This document shows, piece by piece, positions 20,172 through 29,449 of a stretch of 64,000 nt of DNA. Made by a program: the position numbers and the translations under genes. Location: assembly GCF_000765905.2 (NCBI RefSeq), contig NZ_JRPL02000004.1, positions 1-64,000 on the forward strand, written 5' to 3'. The stretch's first letter is position 1. Each line of letters starts with the position of its first letter. The DNA is from Helicobacter trogontum (GTDB taxonomy: Bacteria; Campylobacterota; Campylobacteria; Campylobacterales; Helicobacteraceae). Under the pieces are notes generated by a model. That model saw nothing but the letters and a program-made list of their open reading frames with translations, did no database searches and had not been told where the DNA came from.

Positions 20172-21452
20172 ATGATGAGCAAACATGAAACGACGCATAG
20201 AATGCCACGCACCAATACTATGCTTTTAGATTCTGCGTCAAGTGATACTGCTAATATTGCACTTGACTATAGTCAGAATCCAAAGGGCGACAACCTTACA
20301 TTCCATACAAAACAATCACTCTTCAATAAGGTTAAGAAACGCTTAGATAAACTTGCAAAGCTTCCTTCACTCAGAGATGAAAAAAATGGTAAAGATTTGA
20401 AAGAAGTTCTGCAAGAAAAGGGCATCCAACGAAGAGATTTTATGAAATGGGCAGCAGTTGTTACCGCATCAATTGGACTACCTGCGACTTTTGCACCACT
20501 TACAGCACGTGCTGCAGAACTTGCTGATAGAGTGCCTATTATATGGTTACATATGGCAGAGTGTACTGGCTGTAGTGAAAGCTTATTAAGAAGTGAAGAT
20601 CCAGGTATTGATTCTATTATTTTTGATTATGTAAGTATGGAATACCATGAGACTATCATGGCTGCCTCTGGACATCAAGCGGAAAAAAGCTTAGAAGATG
20701 CAGTAAAGAAATATAATGGTCGTTATGTTATGATGGTGGAAGGTGGGATTCCAAAGGATACTGAATATTTTCTTACCATCGGCGCATCTGGTAGAACTGG
20801 TGCAGAAGAATGCAGACACGTAGCAGAACATGCAGCAGCTATTTTTGCAATTGGGACATGTTCGAGCTTTGGTGGTGTACAAGCGGCTGCACCAAATCCT
20901 ACAAATGCGCATCCTTTGAGTGATATTATTGACAAAAAAGTTATCAATGTGCCTGGCTGTCCACCAAATGAGAAGAATATTGTGGGTACACTTATGCAAC
21001 ATATATTATTTGGTGATATGGCACTTGATGCATTTCATAGACCAAAGTGGGCTTATGGACACAGAATTCATGATTTATGTGAGCGAAGGGGTCACTTTGA
21101 TGCTGGTGAATTTGTGCAACACTTTGGTGATGAAAATGCAAAAAATGGATATTGCTTATACAAAGTTGGTTGCAAGGGACCTTATACTTTCAATAATTGT
21201 TCAAAACTTCGTTTTAACTCACATACAAATTGGCCCATTGGTGCAGGACATGGTTGTATAGGGTGTAGTGAGCCACATTTCTGGGATACAATGTCTCCAT
21301 TTGAAGTACCACTTGGGAATCGCTATCAAACAGCGTTTAGAGGTGCAGGTGCTGATCACACGGCAGACAGGGTTGGTATGGTAGTTTTAGGTGCAACTGC
21401 AATCGGTATTGCTGCACATGCAATGCTGTCTGGTGCTATAAAGCCGAAGTAA
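20172..21452 (+). CDS. hydA: [NiFe] uptake hydrogenase small subunit
   Basis: The iron-sulfur subunit of a membrane-bound H2-uptake hydrogenase. A twin-arginine signal RRDFMKW (87-93) followed by a hydrophobic stretch and TARA sends the folded heterodimer across the membrane. Cluster ligands are seen in AECTGCSESLL, GTCSSFGG, VPGCPPNEKN, LCERRGHFD, KVGCKGPYTFNNC and GHGCIGCSEPHFWD. A hydrophobic C-terminal helix (VGMVVLGATAIGIAAHAML) anchors it. About 86 residues precede the twin-arginine motif, longer than usual. AAGGAG precedes two adjacent ATGs. First gene of hydABCD. Confidence 0.97.
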   Translation: MMSKHETTHRMPRTNTMLLDSASSDTANIALDYSQNPKGDNLTFHTKQSLFNKVKKRLDKLAKLPSLRDEKNGKDLKEVLQEKGIQRRDFMKWAAVVTASIGLPATFAPLTARAAELADRVPIIWLHMAECTGCSESLLRSEDPGIDSIIFDYVSMEYHETIMAASGHQAEKSLEDAVKKYNGRYVMMVEGGIPKDTEYFLTIGASGRTGAEECRHVAEHAAAIFAIGTCSSFGGVQAAAPNPTNAHPLSDIIDKKVINVPGCPPNEKNIVGTLMQHILFGDMALDAFHRPKWAYGHRIHDLCERRGHFDAGEFVQHFGDENAKNGYCLYKVGCKGPYTFNNCSKLRFNSHTNWPIGAGHGCIGCSEPHFWDTMSPFEVPLGNRYQTAFRGAGADHTADRVGMVVLGATAIGIAAHAMLSGAIKPK

Positions 21453-21516
21453 ATTCACATTATATTGTGTTTCACAACACATCAAACACTTATAAATATT
21501 AGCAAAAGGAAAAGGT

Positions 21517-23280
21517 ATGTCGAAAAGAATTGTTGTTGATCCTATTACTAGAATTGAAGGGCATTTGAGAATTGAGGTTGTTGTTGACGATAACAATGTG
21601 ATTACAGATGCATTTTCTAGTTCTACTTTGTGGCGTGGGTTGGAAACCATTATAAAAGGGAGAGATCCAAGAGATGCAGGTTTTATTGCAGGGAGAATTT
21701 GTGGTGTTTGCACCTATTCTCATTATAAGGCGGGTATTACTGCGGTTGAAAATGCATTAGGCATTGAGATTCCATATAACGCAAAGCTTGTTCGTACGCT
21801 TATGAATTTAGCTTTATTTTTTCATGACCACATTGTGCATTTTTATACATTGCATGGGCTTGATTGGTGTGATATTATAAGTGCATTGAGTGCAAATCCC
21901 GCTAAAGCTGCGAAACTCGCATTTGAATACACAGATTCTCCAATAGCAGCAGGTGAAGATGAATTAAGGCTAGTGCAAAAACGTGTTAAAGACTTTGCAA
22001 GTAAAGGCTCTCTTGGACCTTTTGCAAATGGGTATTGGGGACATGCGACCTATCGCTTAAATCCAGAACAAAACCTTATTGTGTTATCACACTACTTAAA
22101 GTTGCTTGAGATACAACGAGAAGCTGCGAAGATGATGGCTATTTTTGGTGCAAAACAACCACATCCGCAAAGTTTAACAGTTGGCGGTGTTACTTCTATC
22201 ATGGATATTTTAGATCCTTCAAGACTTGCAGAATATAAAGCAAAGTATGAAATGGTTGCTGATTTTATCAATCGCGCCTATTATCCAGATCTAATCATGA
22301 CTGGAATGACATATTCAAGTGAACCAAGCGTTTTGGCAGGTTGTAATTTAAAAAACTTCTTAAGTTTCCAAGAAATGCAAGTTGGACACAACGAATATCT
22401 ACTTGATAGCGGTTATGTGCTTGATGGAGATTTAAGCAAAGTTCACGATGTGAACCTTGAATTAATTGCAGAGGAAGTAACAAATTCATGGTATAAGTAT
22501 GAAGGTAAGCATAGTAATGGCGAAGTAATCAAACCAACAGATGCACTTCATCCATATGATGGACAGACTACTCCAAATTATACAGGTTTTAAAGATGGTG
22601 AAAGCATAGGTTTAAGTGGTAAGAATGAGCGTACAAAGCTTTTACAAACTGATTCTAAATACTCATGGATTAAATCGCCAAGATATGATGGTAAACCTAT
22701 GGAGGTTGGACCTTTAGCAGCTGTTATTGTAGGTTATGCAAAAGGTAAAAATGAAGCTTTGCATAACGCAGTAGATGCGTTTTTAAAGCGTACTGGTTTA
22801 AGCACTAATCATCTATTTAGCACCTTAGGTCGCACAGCAGCTAGAGGATTAGAGGCAAAAGTGTTGGCAGATAATGGATTAAGAGCCTTTGATGAGCTTG
22901 TGAGAAATCTTAAAGTAGATACTACAACTTGTGCACCATATATCATTGATAACAGCAAATCGTACAAAGGCTGCTATATTGGTAATGTGCCAAGAGGTAT
23001 GTTAAGCCATTGGGTGCGTATTGAAGGTGGAAAAGTATCAAATTATCAGGCAGTTGTGCCTTCTACATGGAATGCTGGACCAAGAGATTCTAAGGGGCAA
23101 AAAGGACCTTATGAGATGAGTCTTATTGGGACAAAGATTGCAGATTTAACACAGCCTTTAGAAATTATACGACATATCCACTCTTTTGATCCATGTATTG
23201 CTTGTGCAGTGCATGTGATGGATACAAAAGGCAATGATCTTGGGGAATATAAAGTAGAACCAGCATTTGCAAGATTCTAA
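21517..23280 (+). CDS. hydB: [NiFe] uptake hydrogenase large subunit
   Basis: The catalytic subunit that oxidises H2 at a nickel-iron centre. Metal ligands are in RICGVCTYSH (C62, C65) and in DPCIACAVH near the C-terminus (C560, C563). A 21-residue tail after H566 should be cut off by the HydD protease once nickel is in place. The RIEGHLRIE motif is near the N-terminus. The normal length is 587 residues. It has no signal peptide and is carried out with HydA. Confidence 0.98.
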   Translation: MSKRIVVDPITRIEGHLRIEVVVDDNNVITDAFSSSTLWRGLETIIKGRDPRDAGFIAGRICGVCTYSHYKAGITAVENALGIEIPYNAKLVRTLMNLALFFHDHIVHFYTLHGLDWCDIISALSANPAKAAKLAFEYTDSPIAAGEDELRLVQKRVKDFASKGSLGPFANGYWGHATYRLNPEQNLIVLSHYLKLLEIQREAAKMMAIFGAKQPHPQSLTVGGVTSIMDILDPSRLAEYKAKYEMVADFINRAYYPDLIMTGMTYSSEPSVLAGCNLKNFLSFQEMQVGHNEYLLDSGYVLDGDLSKVHDVNLELIAEEVTNSWYKYEGKHSNGEVIKPTDALHPYDGQTTPNYTGFKDGESIGLSGKNERTKLLQTDSKYSWIKSPRYDGKPMEVGPLAAVIVGYAKGKNEALHNAVDAFLKRTGLSTNHLFSTLGRTAARGLEAKVLADNGLRAFDELVRNLKVDTTTCAPYIIDNSKSYKGCYIGNVPRGMLSHWVRIEGGKVSNYQAVVPSTWNAGPRDSKGQKGPYEMSLIGTKIADLTQPLEIIRHIHSFDPCIACAVHVMDTKGNDLGEYKVEPAFARF

Positions 23281-23309
23281 TATTGTATGCTTGGATTAAG
23301 GAGCTTTTT

Positions 23310-24017
23310 ATGGTAACACGAACAGAGATTGATACAGGTATCGCAAAAGAGATCCAACAACATTTGGAATTTGGTGCAACAACTAGATTCTTGCATTGGG
23401 TACGTGCATTTATGATTGTTTTTTTGGTAGCAAGTGGTTTTTATATTGCATACCCATTTTTGCAGCCAGATGCAAGTGGTGAGCCAGTTATTTTCTTACA
23501 AGCATATAATAGAGCGTTTCACTGCATGGCAGGATTTGTTTTAATTGCGGCTTCAATTTTTAGAGTATATTTATTCTTTTTTGCTCCATCAAGTAGACCT
23601 GAACGCCTATCATTTTGGCAGCTATTAAATCCACTTGTTTGGATAAAAACAATTGGGGCATATCTTTTTATCGCTAAACATCCTCATATCAAAGGAGCAT
23701 ATAATCCTTTACAATTTACTACATATTTTGTATTAGGTTTAGTAACGTTAGTTATTTGTTTAACAGGTGCAAATCTTTATGCAAATGTGTATCATGATGG
23801 TTTAGGTGGTGTTATAGGTATATGCTTTGGCTGGGTAGATTCTGTATGTGGTGGATTAGCAAATGTTAGGGCGATACACCATATTGCTACATGGGTGTTT
23901 ATTGTATTTGTGCCAGTGCATATTTATCTTGTAATTTGGAATTCTGTACGTTATCCAAATGGAGGTGCTGATGCAATGGTAAGTGGCATTCGCTATTCAG
24001 AAGAGCAACGAATATAA
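23310..24017 (+). CDS. hydC: Hydrogenase cytochrome b subunit
   Basis: A di-haem cytochrome b that takes electrons from the HydAB dimer to menaquinone. There are four hydrophobic membrane segments, with haem-ligand histidines in candidate positions (FLHWVRAF, FHCMAGF, IHHIATWVFIVFVPVHIYL). The ATG at 23310 is used because AAGGAG precedes it; the frame is open from a TTG at 23283. That gives 235 residues. It lies between hydB and hydD with short gaps. Confidence 0.95.
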   Translation: MVTRTEIDTGIAKEIQQHLEFGATTRFLHWVRAFMIVFLVASGFYIAYPFLQPDASGEPVIFLQAYNRAFHCMAGFVLIAASIFRVYLFFFAPSSRPERLSFWQLLNPLVWIKTIGAYLFIAKHPHIKGAYNPLQFTTYFVLGLVTLVICLTGANLYANVYHDGLGGVIGICFGWVDSVCGGLANVRAIHHIATWVFIVFVPVHIYLVIWNSVRYPNGGADAMVSGIRYSEEQRI

Positions 24018-24032
24018 AGAGAGATTTATAAC

Positions 24033-24575
24033 TTGAATGTTTTAGTGCTTGGTATTGGTAATATTCTTTTTGGAGACGAAGGTATTGGGGTTCACTTATG
24101 TAATTATTTAAAAGTGAACTATACTTTTGATAGTGGTGGGGAACATCATATTGAATTTGTTGATGGTGGTACATTGGCAAATATGCTTATTCCCCTTATT
24201 GTAGAATATGATCATGTATTACTGCTTGATTGTGTAAGTGTTGAAAACGCACAAGTTGGTGAAGTGTATAGCTTTGATTTTGATAATGTGCCATCATGTA
24301 TCACTTGGGCTGGTAGTGCTCATGAAGTTGAAATGTTACAAACACTGCATTTAACAAGAATGATGGGCGATTTACCGAGAGTGCATGTCATCGGTATTGT
24401 ACCTGAAGTAATTGGTGAAGATACTGCTTTTAGTCTAAGTCAATCTCTTTTACGAGGTGCATTAACTATGGAGCAAAGTGCCATCTTATATCTAAAAAAT
24501 CTAGGATTCCGTATCAATAAGACAAAGAATATATCATTACAAGAAATAGCCAATAGTTCGTATCGAGGGTTTTAG
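24033..24575 (+). CDS. hydD: Hydrogenase maturation protease
   Basis: A HyaD/HybD family endopeptidase that trims the C-terminal tail of HydB after nickel insertion. It opens with VLVLGIGNILFGDEGIGV, which holds the metal-binding glutamate. LLLDCVSVENA supplies an aspartate and GSAHEVEM the histidine. Its 180 residues are normal. It starts with TTG, 15 bases after hydC. No hydE follows, unlike in H. pylori. Confidence 0.95.
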   Translation: MNVLVLGIGNILFGDEGIGVHLCNYLKVNYTFDSGGEHHIEFVDGGTLANMLIPLIVEYDHVLLLDCVSVENAQVGEVYSFDFDNVPSCITWAGSAHEVEMLQTLHLTRMMGDLPRVHVIGIVPEVIGEDTAFSLSQSLLRGALTMEQSAILYLKNLGFRINKTKNISLQEIANSSYRGF

Positions 24576-24885
24576 AATCCACCCTTAAATCTCTTTTGTA
24601 TTAATAAAAATATTTCATAGTAATTCGGATAGATTATCCACTCTATTTCACGATTAAAACATGTACTACTTTTTCCTCATAGCTTTTGTGATGATATAGG
24701 TTTGAGACTTATGATTTTTCATGGACATTCTGTAATATGTTTATATAATTAACTTCTAGAAAGTAAGTAGCTTTGTATTATTTAAAACTAGAAAAGCAAT
24801 AATTTGCAAACCAATAAACTTCAAACAAACACCATAAGCATATGTAAAAATATAATGATAATACGATATGAAAGATAAAAGATGT

Positions 24886-24894
24886 GGGGGGGGG
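24886..24894 (+). repeat. Intergenic run of nine G
   Basis: An uninterrupted G9 homopolymer in an otherwise AT-rich spacer. Tracts of this size are unstable in Helicobacter and Campylobacter, though here no gene frame crosses it. Confidence 0.9.
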
Positions 24895-24921
24895 ACATAG
24901 TCTAGCTTTGAAACTATGCCC
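24892..24921. terminator. Hairpin next to the G9 tract, possible terminator
   Basis: CATAGT (24896-24901) pairs with ACTATG (24913-24918), and GGG pairs with CCC below a one-base bulge. The loop is 11 bases. It lies between convergent genes and could stop transcription, but there is no T run on either side. Confidence 0.4.
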
Positions 24922-24947
24922 TACTATACTATGATTTTGAAGTAGAA

Positions 24948-25214
24948 TTACTTAGATGACTCGCCTTGTGCTCCTGCTGCATTGTCAGTAGTAGCTGCTG
25001 CTTCTGCTGGTTTAGCTTCCTTTGCGTTAGCCTCAGTAGCTCCCTTAGCTTCTTCTTGTGCTCCTGCTGCATTGTCAGTAGTAGCTGCTGCTTCTGCTGG
25101 TTTAGCTTGCTCTTGCGCTGTTTGTGCTTGTGCTTTTTCTTCTTTTTTATCACCACACGCAACAAATAAAGTCGCCAACCCTGCGATAACTGTCATTGCC
25201 AAAAACTTTTTCAT
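24948..25214 (-). CDS. Small alanine-rich lipoprotein with internal duplication
   Basis: An 88-residue protein with a lipoprotein signal ending in LFVAC (C20), so it should be lipidated and held in a membrane. The mature part is very rich in Ala, Glu, Lys and Gln and contains the unit KPAEAAATTDNAAGAQ twice, 30 residues apart, encoded by identical 54-base repeats. It is low-complexity, and no function can be assigned. AGGAG lies before the ATG. Transcribed alone. Confidence 0.8.
   Translation of the reverse strand: MKKFLAMTVIAGLATLFVACGDKKEEKAQAQTAQEQAKPAEAAATTDNAAGAQEEAKGATEANAKEAKPAEAAATTDNAAGAQGESSK
24965..25018 (-). repeat. 54-bp direct repeat, copy 1
   Basis: Identical to 25055-25108 with a 90-base period inside the lipoprotein gene. 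The repeat is in frame (18 codons), so recombination between copies would change the protein by 30 residues without a frameshift. Confidence 0.85.
25055..25108 (-). repeat. 54-bp direct repeat, copy 2
   Basis: The second copy of the in-frame repeat of the lipoprotein gene, the same as 24965-25018. Confidence 0.85.
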
Positions 25215-25250
25215 AATAAAACTCCTAGAAAAAATAAAAATAGGTTGTGC

Positions 25251-25259
25251 ATTATAGCA
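25251..25259 (-). promoter_or_regulatory. Extended -10 of the lipoprotein gene
   Basis: On the minus strand this reads TGCTATAAT, a perfect extended -10, about 37 bases upstream of the lipoprotein ATG. Confidence 0.6.
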
Positions 25260-25452
25260 TAGATTCTAAAAAATTTAAAATATTTTTACTCTTGAAGTTC
25301 GTCAAACATAAATTTTAAAAAATATTTAGTTGTGTAATCCAAAAATAAGCTATGCTGAAAATTGTATTTTTGAAGAAATTTTACTCTAGTATCACATAAA
25401 ACAGGAATTAAAGTGTAGAATCACACAATAAGAAAATAACAGGACTGATTCC

Positions 25453-26619
25453 ATGTGCGATGATTTAGACTTATTGGGCTATGATTTTGTTTTACCCAAC
25501 AATTTGATTGCAACAACACCTATTACACCAAAGGAGAATGCAAGACTTTTAATCTATCATGATGGTAAAATAACACACACAACATTTCATAAACTATTTG
25601 ATTATATTCCACAAGATTACCTTATTGTATTAAATGATACAAAGGTGATCAATGCACGACTTTTTGTCAATAAGTTATCCCTAGAATCTCTTCATAAGAC
25701 ACGACCTCATGAAATGCAAACTTTGCAAGATTATATTTTGCCAACAAAAAGGGAAATCTTTTATCATAAATGGCTGTCTAATAATTTACATTTAGTTCAA
25801 ATAAAAGGCAAGGCAAAACTATATGATATATTTGTTCTCCGATGGAATAACATAGATATATTTATACAAGTATTAGATATAAAGAATGATGGATATAAAC
25901 TTGTCTCATTCTTCACATTACATGATATTGCTGCAGTAAGAGAGATTGCACTATGTAAATCTCATACAGACATATTCTCCCATGTTGATGTATTATCACA
26001 ATCACAAGTCCTCTCTGTATTGCAAGCATGTGGCAATATTCCTTTACCTCCTTATATGAAACGCACAAGCACAGAAAAAGATTCCAAGGATTATCAAAGT
26101 ATTTTTGCAAGACATGATGGTTCTGTAGCAGCACCTACTGCAAGCCTCCATTTTTCAGAATCTATGTTTAAGGTTTTGAAAGAAAAATATGATCATGCCT
26201 TTGTAACTCTGCATGTTGGTGCAGGCACCTTTAAACCTGTAACAAGTCAAAACATACTCAATCACAAAATTCATTCAGAATCTTGTCTTATCAAAGAACA
26301 AGAAGTTAAAAAGATTTTAAATGCAAAAAAGCTCTTGTGTGTTGGTACAACCAGTATGCGTAGTGTAGAATGGTTGATAAGAGAGGATTTGACACAACTA
26401 AATGGTGATATTATGGGTGAAAATACGATATTTTTACATCCACTTAATCCACCAAAAAAAGTCCATGCCCTACTTACAAATTTTCATCTACCAAAATCAA
26501 GTCTATTAATGCTTGTTAGTAGTATGATTGGCAGAAAAGAAACTCTTCGAATTTATCAAGAGGCTATAGAAAATAAATACAGATTCTACTCTTATGGCGA
26601 TGGTATGCTTATTATTTGA
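25453..26619 (+). CDS. queA: S-adenosylmethionine:tRNA ribosyltransferase-isomerase
   Basis: It transfers and isomerises the ribosyl part of SAM onto preQ1-tRNA, giving epoxyqueuosine at the wobble position. Family signatures are the N-terminal YDFVLPNNLIATTPITPKENARLL, LIVLNDTKVINARLF, SVAAPTASLHFSE, VTLHVGAGTFKPV and TNFHLPKSSLLMLVSSMIG near the C-terminus. At 388 residues it is somewhat longer than the usual ~345, with extra residues around 85-100. It works with QueH at 32076. Confidence 0.96.
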   Translation: MCDDLDLLGYDFVLPNNLIATTPITPKENARLLIYHDGKITHTTFHKLFDYIPQDYLIVLNDTKVINARLFVNKLSLESLHKTRPHEMQTLQDYILPTKREIFYHKWLSNNLHLVQIKGKAKLYDIFVLRWNNIDIFIQVLDIKNDGYKLVSFFTLHDIAAVREIALCKSHTDIFSHVDVLSQSQVLSVLQACGNIPLPPYMKRTSTEKDSKDYQSIFARHDGSVAAPTASLHFSESMFKVLKEKYDHAFVTLHVGAGTFKPVTSQNILNHKIHSESCLIKEQEVKKILNAKKLLCVGTTSMRSVEWLIREDLTQLNGDIMGENTIFLHPLNPPKKVHALLTNFHLPKSSLLMLVSSMIGRKETLRIYQEAIENKYRFYSYGDGMLII

Positions 26620-26687
26620 GATAATAATGTGTATATTTTTTGCTTATAAGATTCTACAAAAAAGATATTTGAATTTAAAGGTTATAT

Positions 26688-27290
26688 ATGGCTTCTATGC
26701 AGAGCAAAGAGCTTACAAGATGGCGTATTTTTGGACTTAAGAAATACATAAAGTTTAAAACATTTTTGCATAATCTAGATTATATTCTTATTTTTTTCCT
26801 TGCCCTTTTGTTATTTAGTTTGATTTCATTGTTATTATTCAAGCAAAAAGGTGTGCAATATAGTAATCATGCAGAGGAGATTCCAAAGCTTGAAATGTTT
26901 GACTTCACTCTACATCGCCTCAATACAAAGCAAGTAGACATGATTGTAAAAGCTAGTAAGGGTATGCAATATAAAGATAAGGAGCTGTATATTGACTTTT
27001 ATGGTAGTCGCTTTAATGATGACTCAAGCATAGAAACATTGGAAGGAAAGGAGGTATGGCATAAAGGTAATGAATATGACTTTGTCGCAGGGATTAATTA
27101 CACAAAAAAACCAAATAGAAAGTTTTTTTCAGAAAAAGGTGTATATAATACATTAACAGAAGTTTTTGCAGGAAAAGGAAGGTTTTTTATCGAAGATACT
27201 GATATGACCACAGAGGGTGAAAACATTTTCTATGATGAAAAGACTGATACAATTAGAGCAAAAAATATCGTGACAAGGCTTATAAGATAA
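26688..27290 (+). CDS. lptC: LPS export protein LptC
   Basis: The bitopic inner-membrane protein that hands lipopolysaccharide from the LptBFG transporter to LptA. There is one membrane helix at about 32-53, then a periplasmic beta-rich LptC/OstA-type domain to residue 200. AAAGG precedes the ATG. lptA follows after nine bases, the usual lptC-lptA order. Sequence conservation in LptC is low, so the call rests on topology, domain type and neighbour. Confidence 0.82.
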   Translation: MASMQSKELTRWRIFGLKKYIKFKTFLHNLDYILIFFLALLLFSLISLLLFKQKGVQYSNHAEEIPKLEMFDFTLHRLNTKQVDMIVKASKGMQYKDKELYIDFYGSRFNDDSSIETLEGKEVWHKGNEYDFVAGINYTKKPNRKFFSEKGVYNTLTEVFAGKGRFFIEDTDMTTEGENIFYDEKTDTIRAKNIVTRLIR

Positions 27291-27299
27291 AGGGCGAAA

Positions 27300-27773
27300 A
27301 TGAGAATATTGTATATAAGTATGTGTATAATCATGACAAATCTTGCATATGCAATAAAACCAGATATTATTGACATTGTGGCACAAAATTTTCAAAGTAT
27401 TGGAAATACAACAACAATTACAGGGGATGTAGATATTAAAAAAGGGAGTGATAGACTCTTTTCTGACAAGGTGATTGTCTACACAGATAAGGCACGAAAA
27501 CCCATAAGATATGAGGCAATAGGCAATGTCCGCTTTAGCATCATTACTTCAGATAAAAGAGAGCTTAAGGGTAAGGCAAATAGACTAATCTATTATGTGA
27601 AGCAAAATGAATACCGACTATATGATAATGCATTTGTAGAAGAGATAGGTAAACCAAATGTATTGAAAGGTGATGAGATAGTGCTATCAGGCAACGGAGA
27701 TTATGCAAATATCGTCGGAAAAAAAAGAACTCCAGCAAGAGTTACTTTTACACTTGATAAAGATGAAGAATAA
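27300..27773 (+). CDS. lptA: LPS transport periplasmic protein LptA
   Basis: A periplasmic OstA-like protein that forms the lipopolysaccharide bridge between the membranes. The signal peptide is 1-18 (ending LAYA). The OstA domain is seen in TTITGDVDIKKGSDRLFSDKVIVYTD and KGKANRLIYYVKQNEYRLYDNAFVEE, finishing with LKGDEIVLSGNGD. At 157 residues it is of normal size. AAGGGCG lies before the ATG. It shares an operon with lptC, and probably with the receptor gene 27 bases further on. Confidence 0.88.
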   Translation: MRILYISMCIIMTNLAYAIKPDIIDIVAQNFQSIGNTTTITGDVDIKKGSDRLFSDKVIVYTDKARKPIRYEAIGNVRFSIITSDKRELKGKANRLIYYVKQNEYRLYDNAFVEEIGKPNVLKGDEIVLSGNGDYANIVGKKRTPARVTFTLDKDEE

Positions 27774-27800
27774 AATCTTGCTTGTATTATAGGAGGCGGT

Positions 27801-29387
27801 ATGATGCGGACTTTTCGATCAAAAGTGCTTTTTACTCTTTTTGTTTTTATTGTATGTAGTTTTGGTGGACTTTATTTCACTATTACAAATGGATTTAATA
27901 AAATGGCAGCAAAAGAGGGTAGAGAAATCGCACAAATGATTGGAAATTCTGTATTTCAAACCATACGTATGAGTATGAATATTGGTGTGCGAGAGATAAT
28001 GGATTCAAGTATTGAGGAGGCAAATAAAATTGAAGGTATAGAATCCATTGCAATATACAGGGCAAAGAGTATTGATGAAATATGGGGTGAAAGGTATTCT
28101 CATGATATCCCTGCTAATATTCAAGAGGTATTTACAACAAAGAAGCAACATATTGATAGTGGTGAACGCAAAGGTAGCTTCACATTAAAAAAACCCCTCA
28201 TTGCAAATGCAAGTTGCCTTGAATGTCATGCAAATGTGCAACAAGGCGATATACTTGGGGTACTAGATTTAAACATATCTTTAGATAGCATGTATGATCA
28301 AATTGATGAAACACAGCGATATTTGCTTCTCACAATGGTAGGTGCAGGGATTTTGGTTCTTATTGGCTTGTATATCTTTTTTGAAAAAGAGTTAGTAAAA
28401 CCGCTTAATAATTTAAGAGATATGGCAAAAGATTTGACAGAGGGTGGAAGCGGTGATTTAACCAAGAGAATTGCAATTAAAAGTCAAGATGAAGTAGGTA
28501 TCACTTCAACCTATGTAAATCGTTTTATAGAAACAATACAAAATACAATAGCGTTAAGTAAAGGTGTGAGTGAAGAGAATACTGCAACATGTCTCATGCT
28601 TTCAGAAGTTGCTGAAACATTATCAGAAAATGCTGACAAGCAATTTATCCTTGTTGATAAGGTTAATGAGCTAACACAAGAAGTAGGAAAGCAACTCGTT
28701 ATCGTGGAACAAACCGCAAGTCATACAATCCATGACATTGATGAGACAGAAGCAACACTTATAGAATTTACAACAAAATTACAAGATTCTATCAATCTTA
28801 TCACAGAACTTGCTAAAGATCAAGAAAGTGTTGTTGCACATGCTGATGATCTAACAAGACATGCAAATCACATCAGAGAAGTGGTCTCTATTATTAATGA
28901 TATTTCCGATCAAACAAATGTATTAGCTCTAAATGCAGCGATTGAAGCAGCAAGAGCAGGTGAACATGGTAGAAGTTTTGCTGTTGTAGCAAATGAAGTA
29001 AAACAACTTGCAGAACGCACAAGAAAATCTCTAGGTGAAATTAGCAGTAATGTAAATCTTGTAACCCAAAGCATAAGCGATATGCAACATACAATTATTG
29101 ATGTGGCAAACTCTATGAGAACAATCACAGATACAACAGAACCATTAATTACTCATGCAAACGATGCAAAAGATAAATTGCAGATTACAAAAAACAACTC
29201 GCTAAAACTCAAAGAGACAAACAATACAATTGTGCAAGGCACAAATGATTTAAGCGTGATGATGAATGATATGATGTCACATAGTAAAAGTACGCAAGCA
29301 ATGGGATATAATATTAATGAAGCAGTAAGTGAAATGACACAAAAAGCACAATCGCTAGAAGATTCTATTTCAAAATTTAAGACTTGA
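27801..29387 (+). CDS. Chemoreceptor with a c-type haem motif in its sensor domain
   Basis: A methyl-accepting chemotaxis protein of 528 residues. The first membrane helix is at 10-29, a periplasmic domain of about 140 residues follows (DUF3365/Tll0287-like), the second helix is at 174-195, a HAMP domain at about 196-250, and the signalling hairpin is at about 367-414 ([25 protein letters not shown]). The sensor ends in [22 protein letters not shown]139-x2-C142-H143 is a covalent haem-attachment motif, so it should sense redox state or a gas such as O2 or NO (inferred). AGGAGG precedes the start. It lies behind lptA, probably in the same transcript. Confidence 0.9.
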   Translation: MMRTFRSKVLFTLFVFIVCSFGGLYFTITNGFNKMAAKEGREIAQMIGNSVFQTIRMSMNIGVREIMDSSIEEANKIEGIESIAIYRAKSIDEIWGERYSHDIPANIQEVFTTKKQHIDSGERKGSFTLKKPLIANASCLECHANVQQGDILGVLDLNISLDSMYDQIDETQRYLLLTMVGAGILVLIGLYIFFEKELVKPLNNLRDMAKDLTEGGSGDLTKRIAIKSQDEVGITSTYVNRFIETIQNTIALSKGVSEENTATCLMLSEVAETLSENADKQFILVDKVNELTQEVGKQLVIVEQTASHTIHDIDETEATLIEFTTKLQDSINLITELAKDQESVVAHADDLTRHANHIREVVSIINDISDQTNVLALNAAIEAARAGEHGRSFAVVANEVKQLAERTRKSLGEISSNVNLVTQSISDMQHTIIDVANSMRTITDTTEPLITHANDAKDKLQITKNNSLKLKETNNTIVQGTNDLSVMMNDMMSHSKSTQAMGYNINEAVSEMTQKAQSLEDSISKFKT

Positions 29388-29449
29388 TATTATAATATTT
29401 CCCATTGGGTTCTTGTCATAACCTTATGCAATAAGCAGGAGAGTAGTAT

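Larger units (their letters stand above)
24576..24947. other. Spacer between convergent genes with G tract and hairpin
   Basis: About 370 AT-rich bases between hydD and the small lipoprotein gene. It contains no reading frame of note. It holds a run of nine G directly beside an inverted repeat. Confidence 0.55.

Noticed and set aside
24966-25257. Plus-strand cysteine/serine-rich frames opposite the lipoprotein gene
   Set aside because: They are mirror translations of the alanine-rich repeats on the other strand, where the signal peptide, lipobox and ribosome binding site are.
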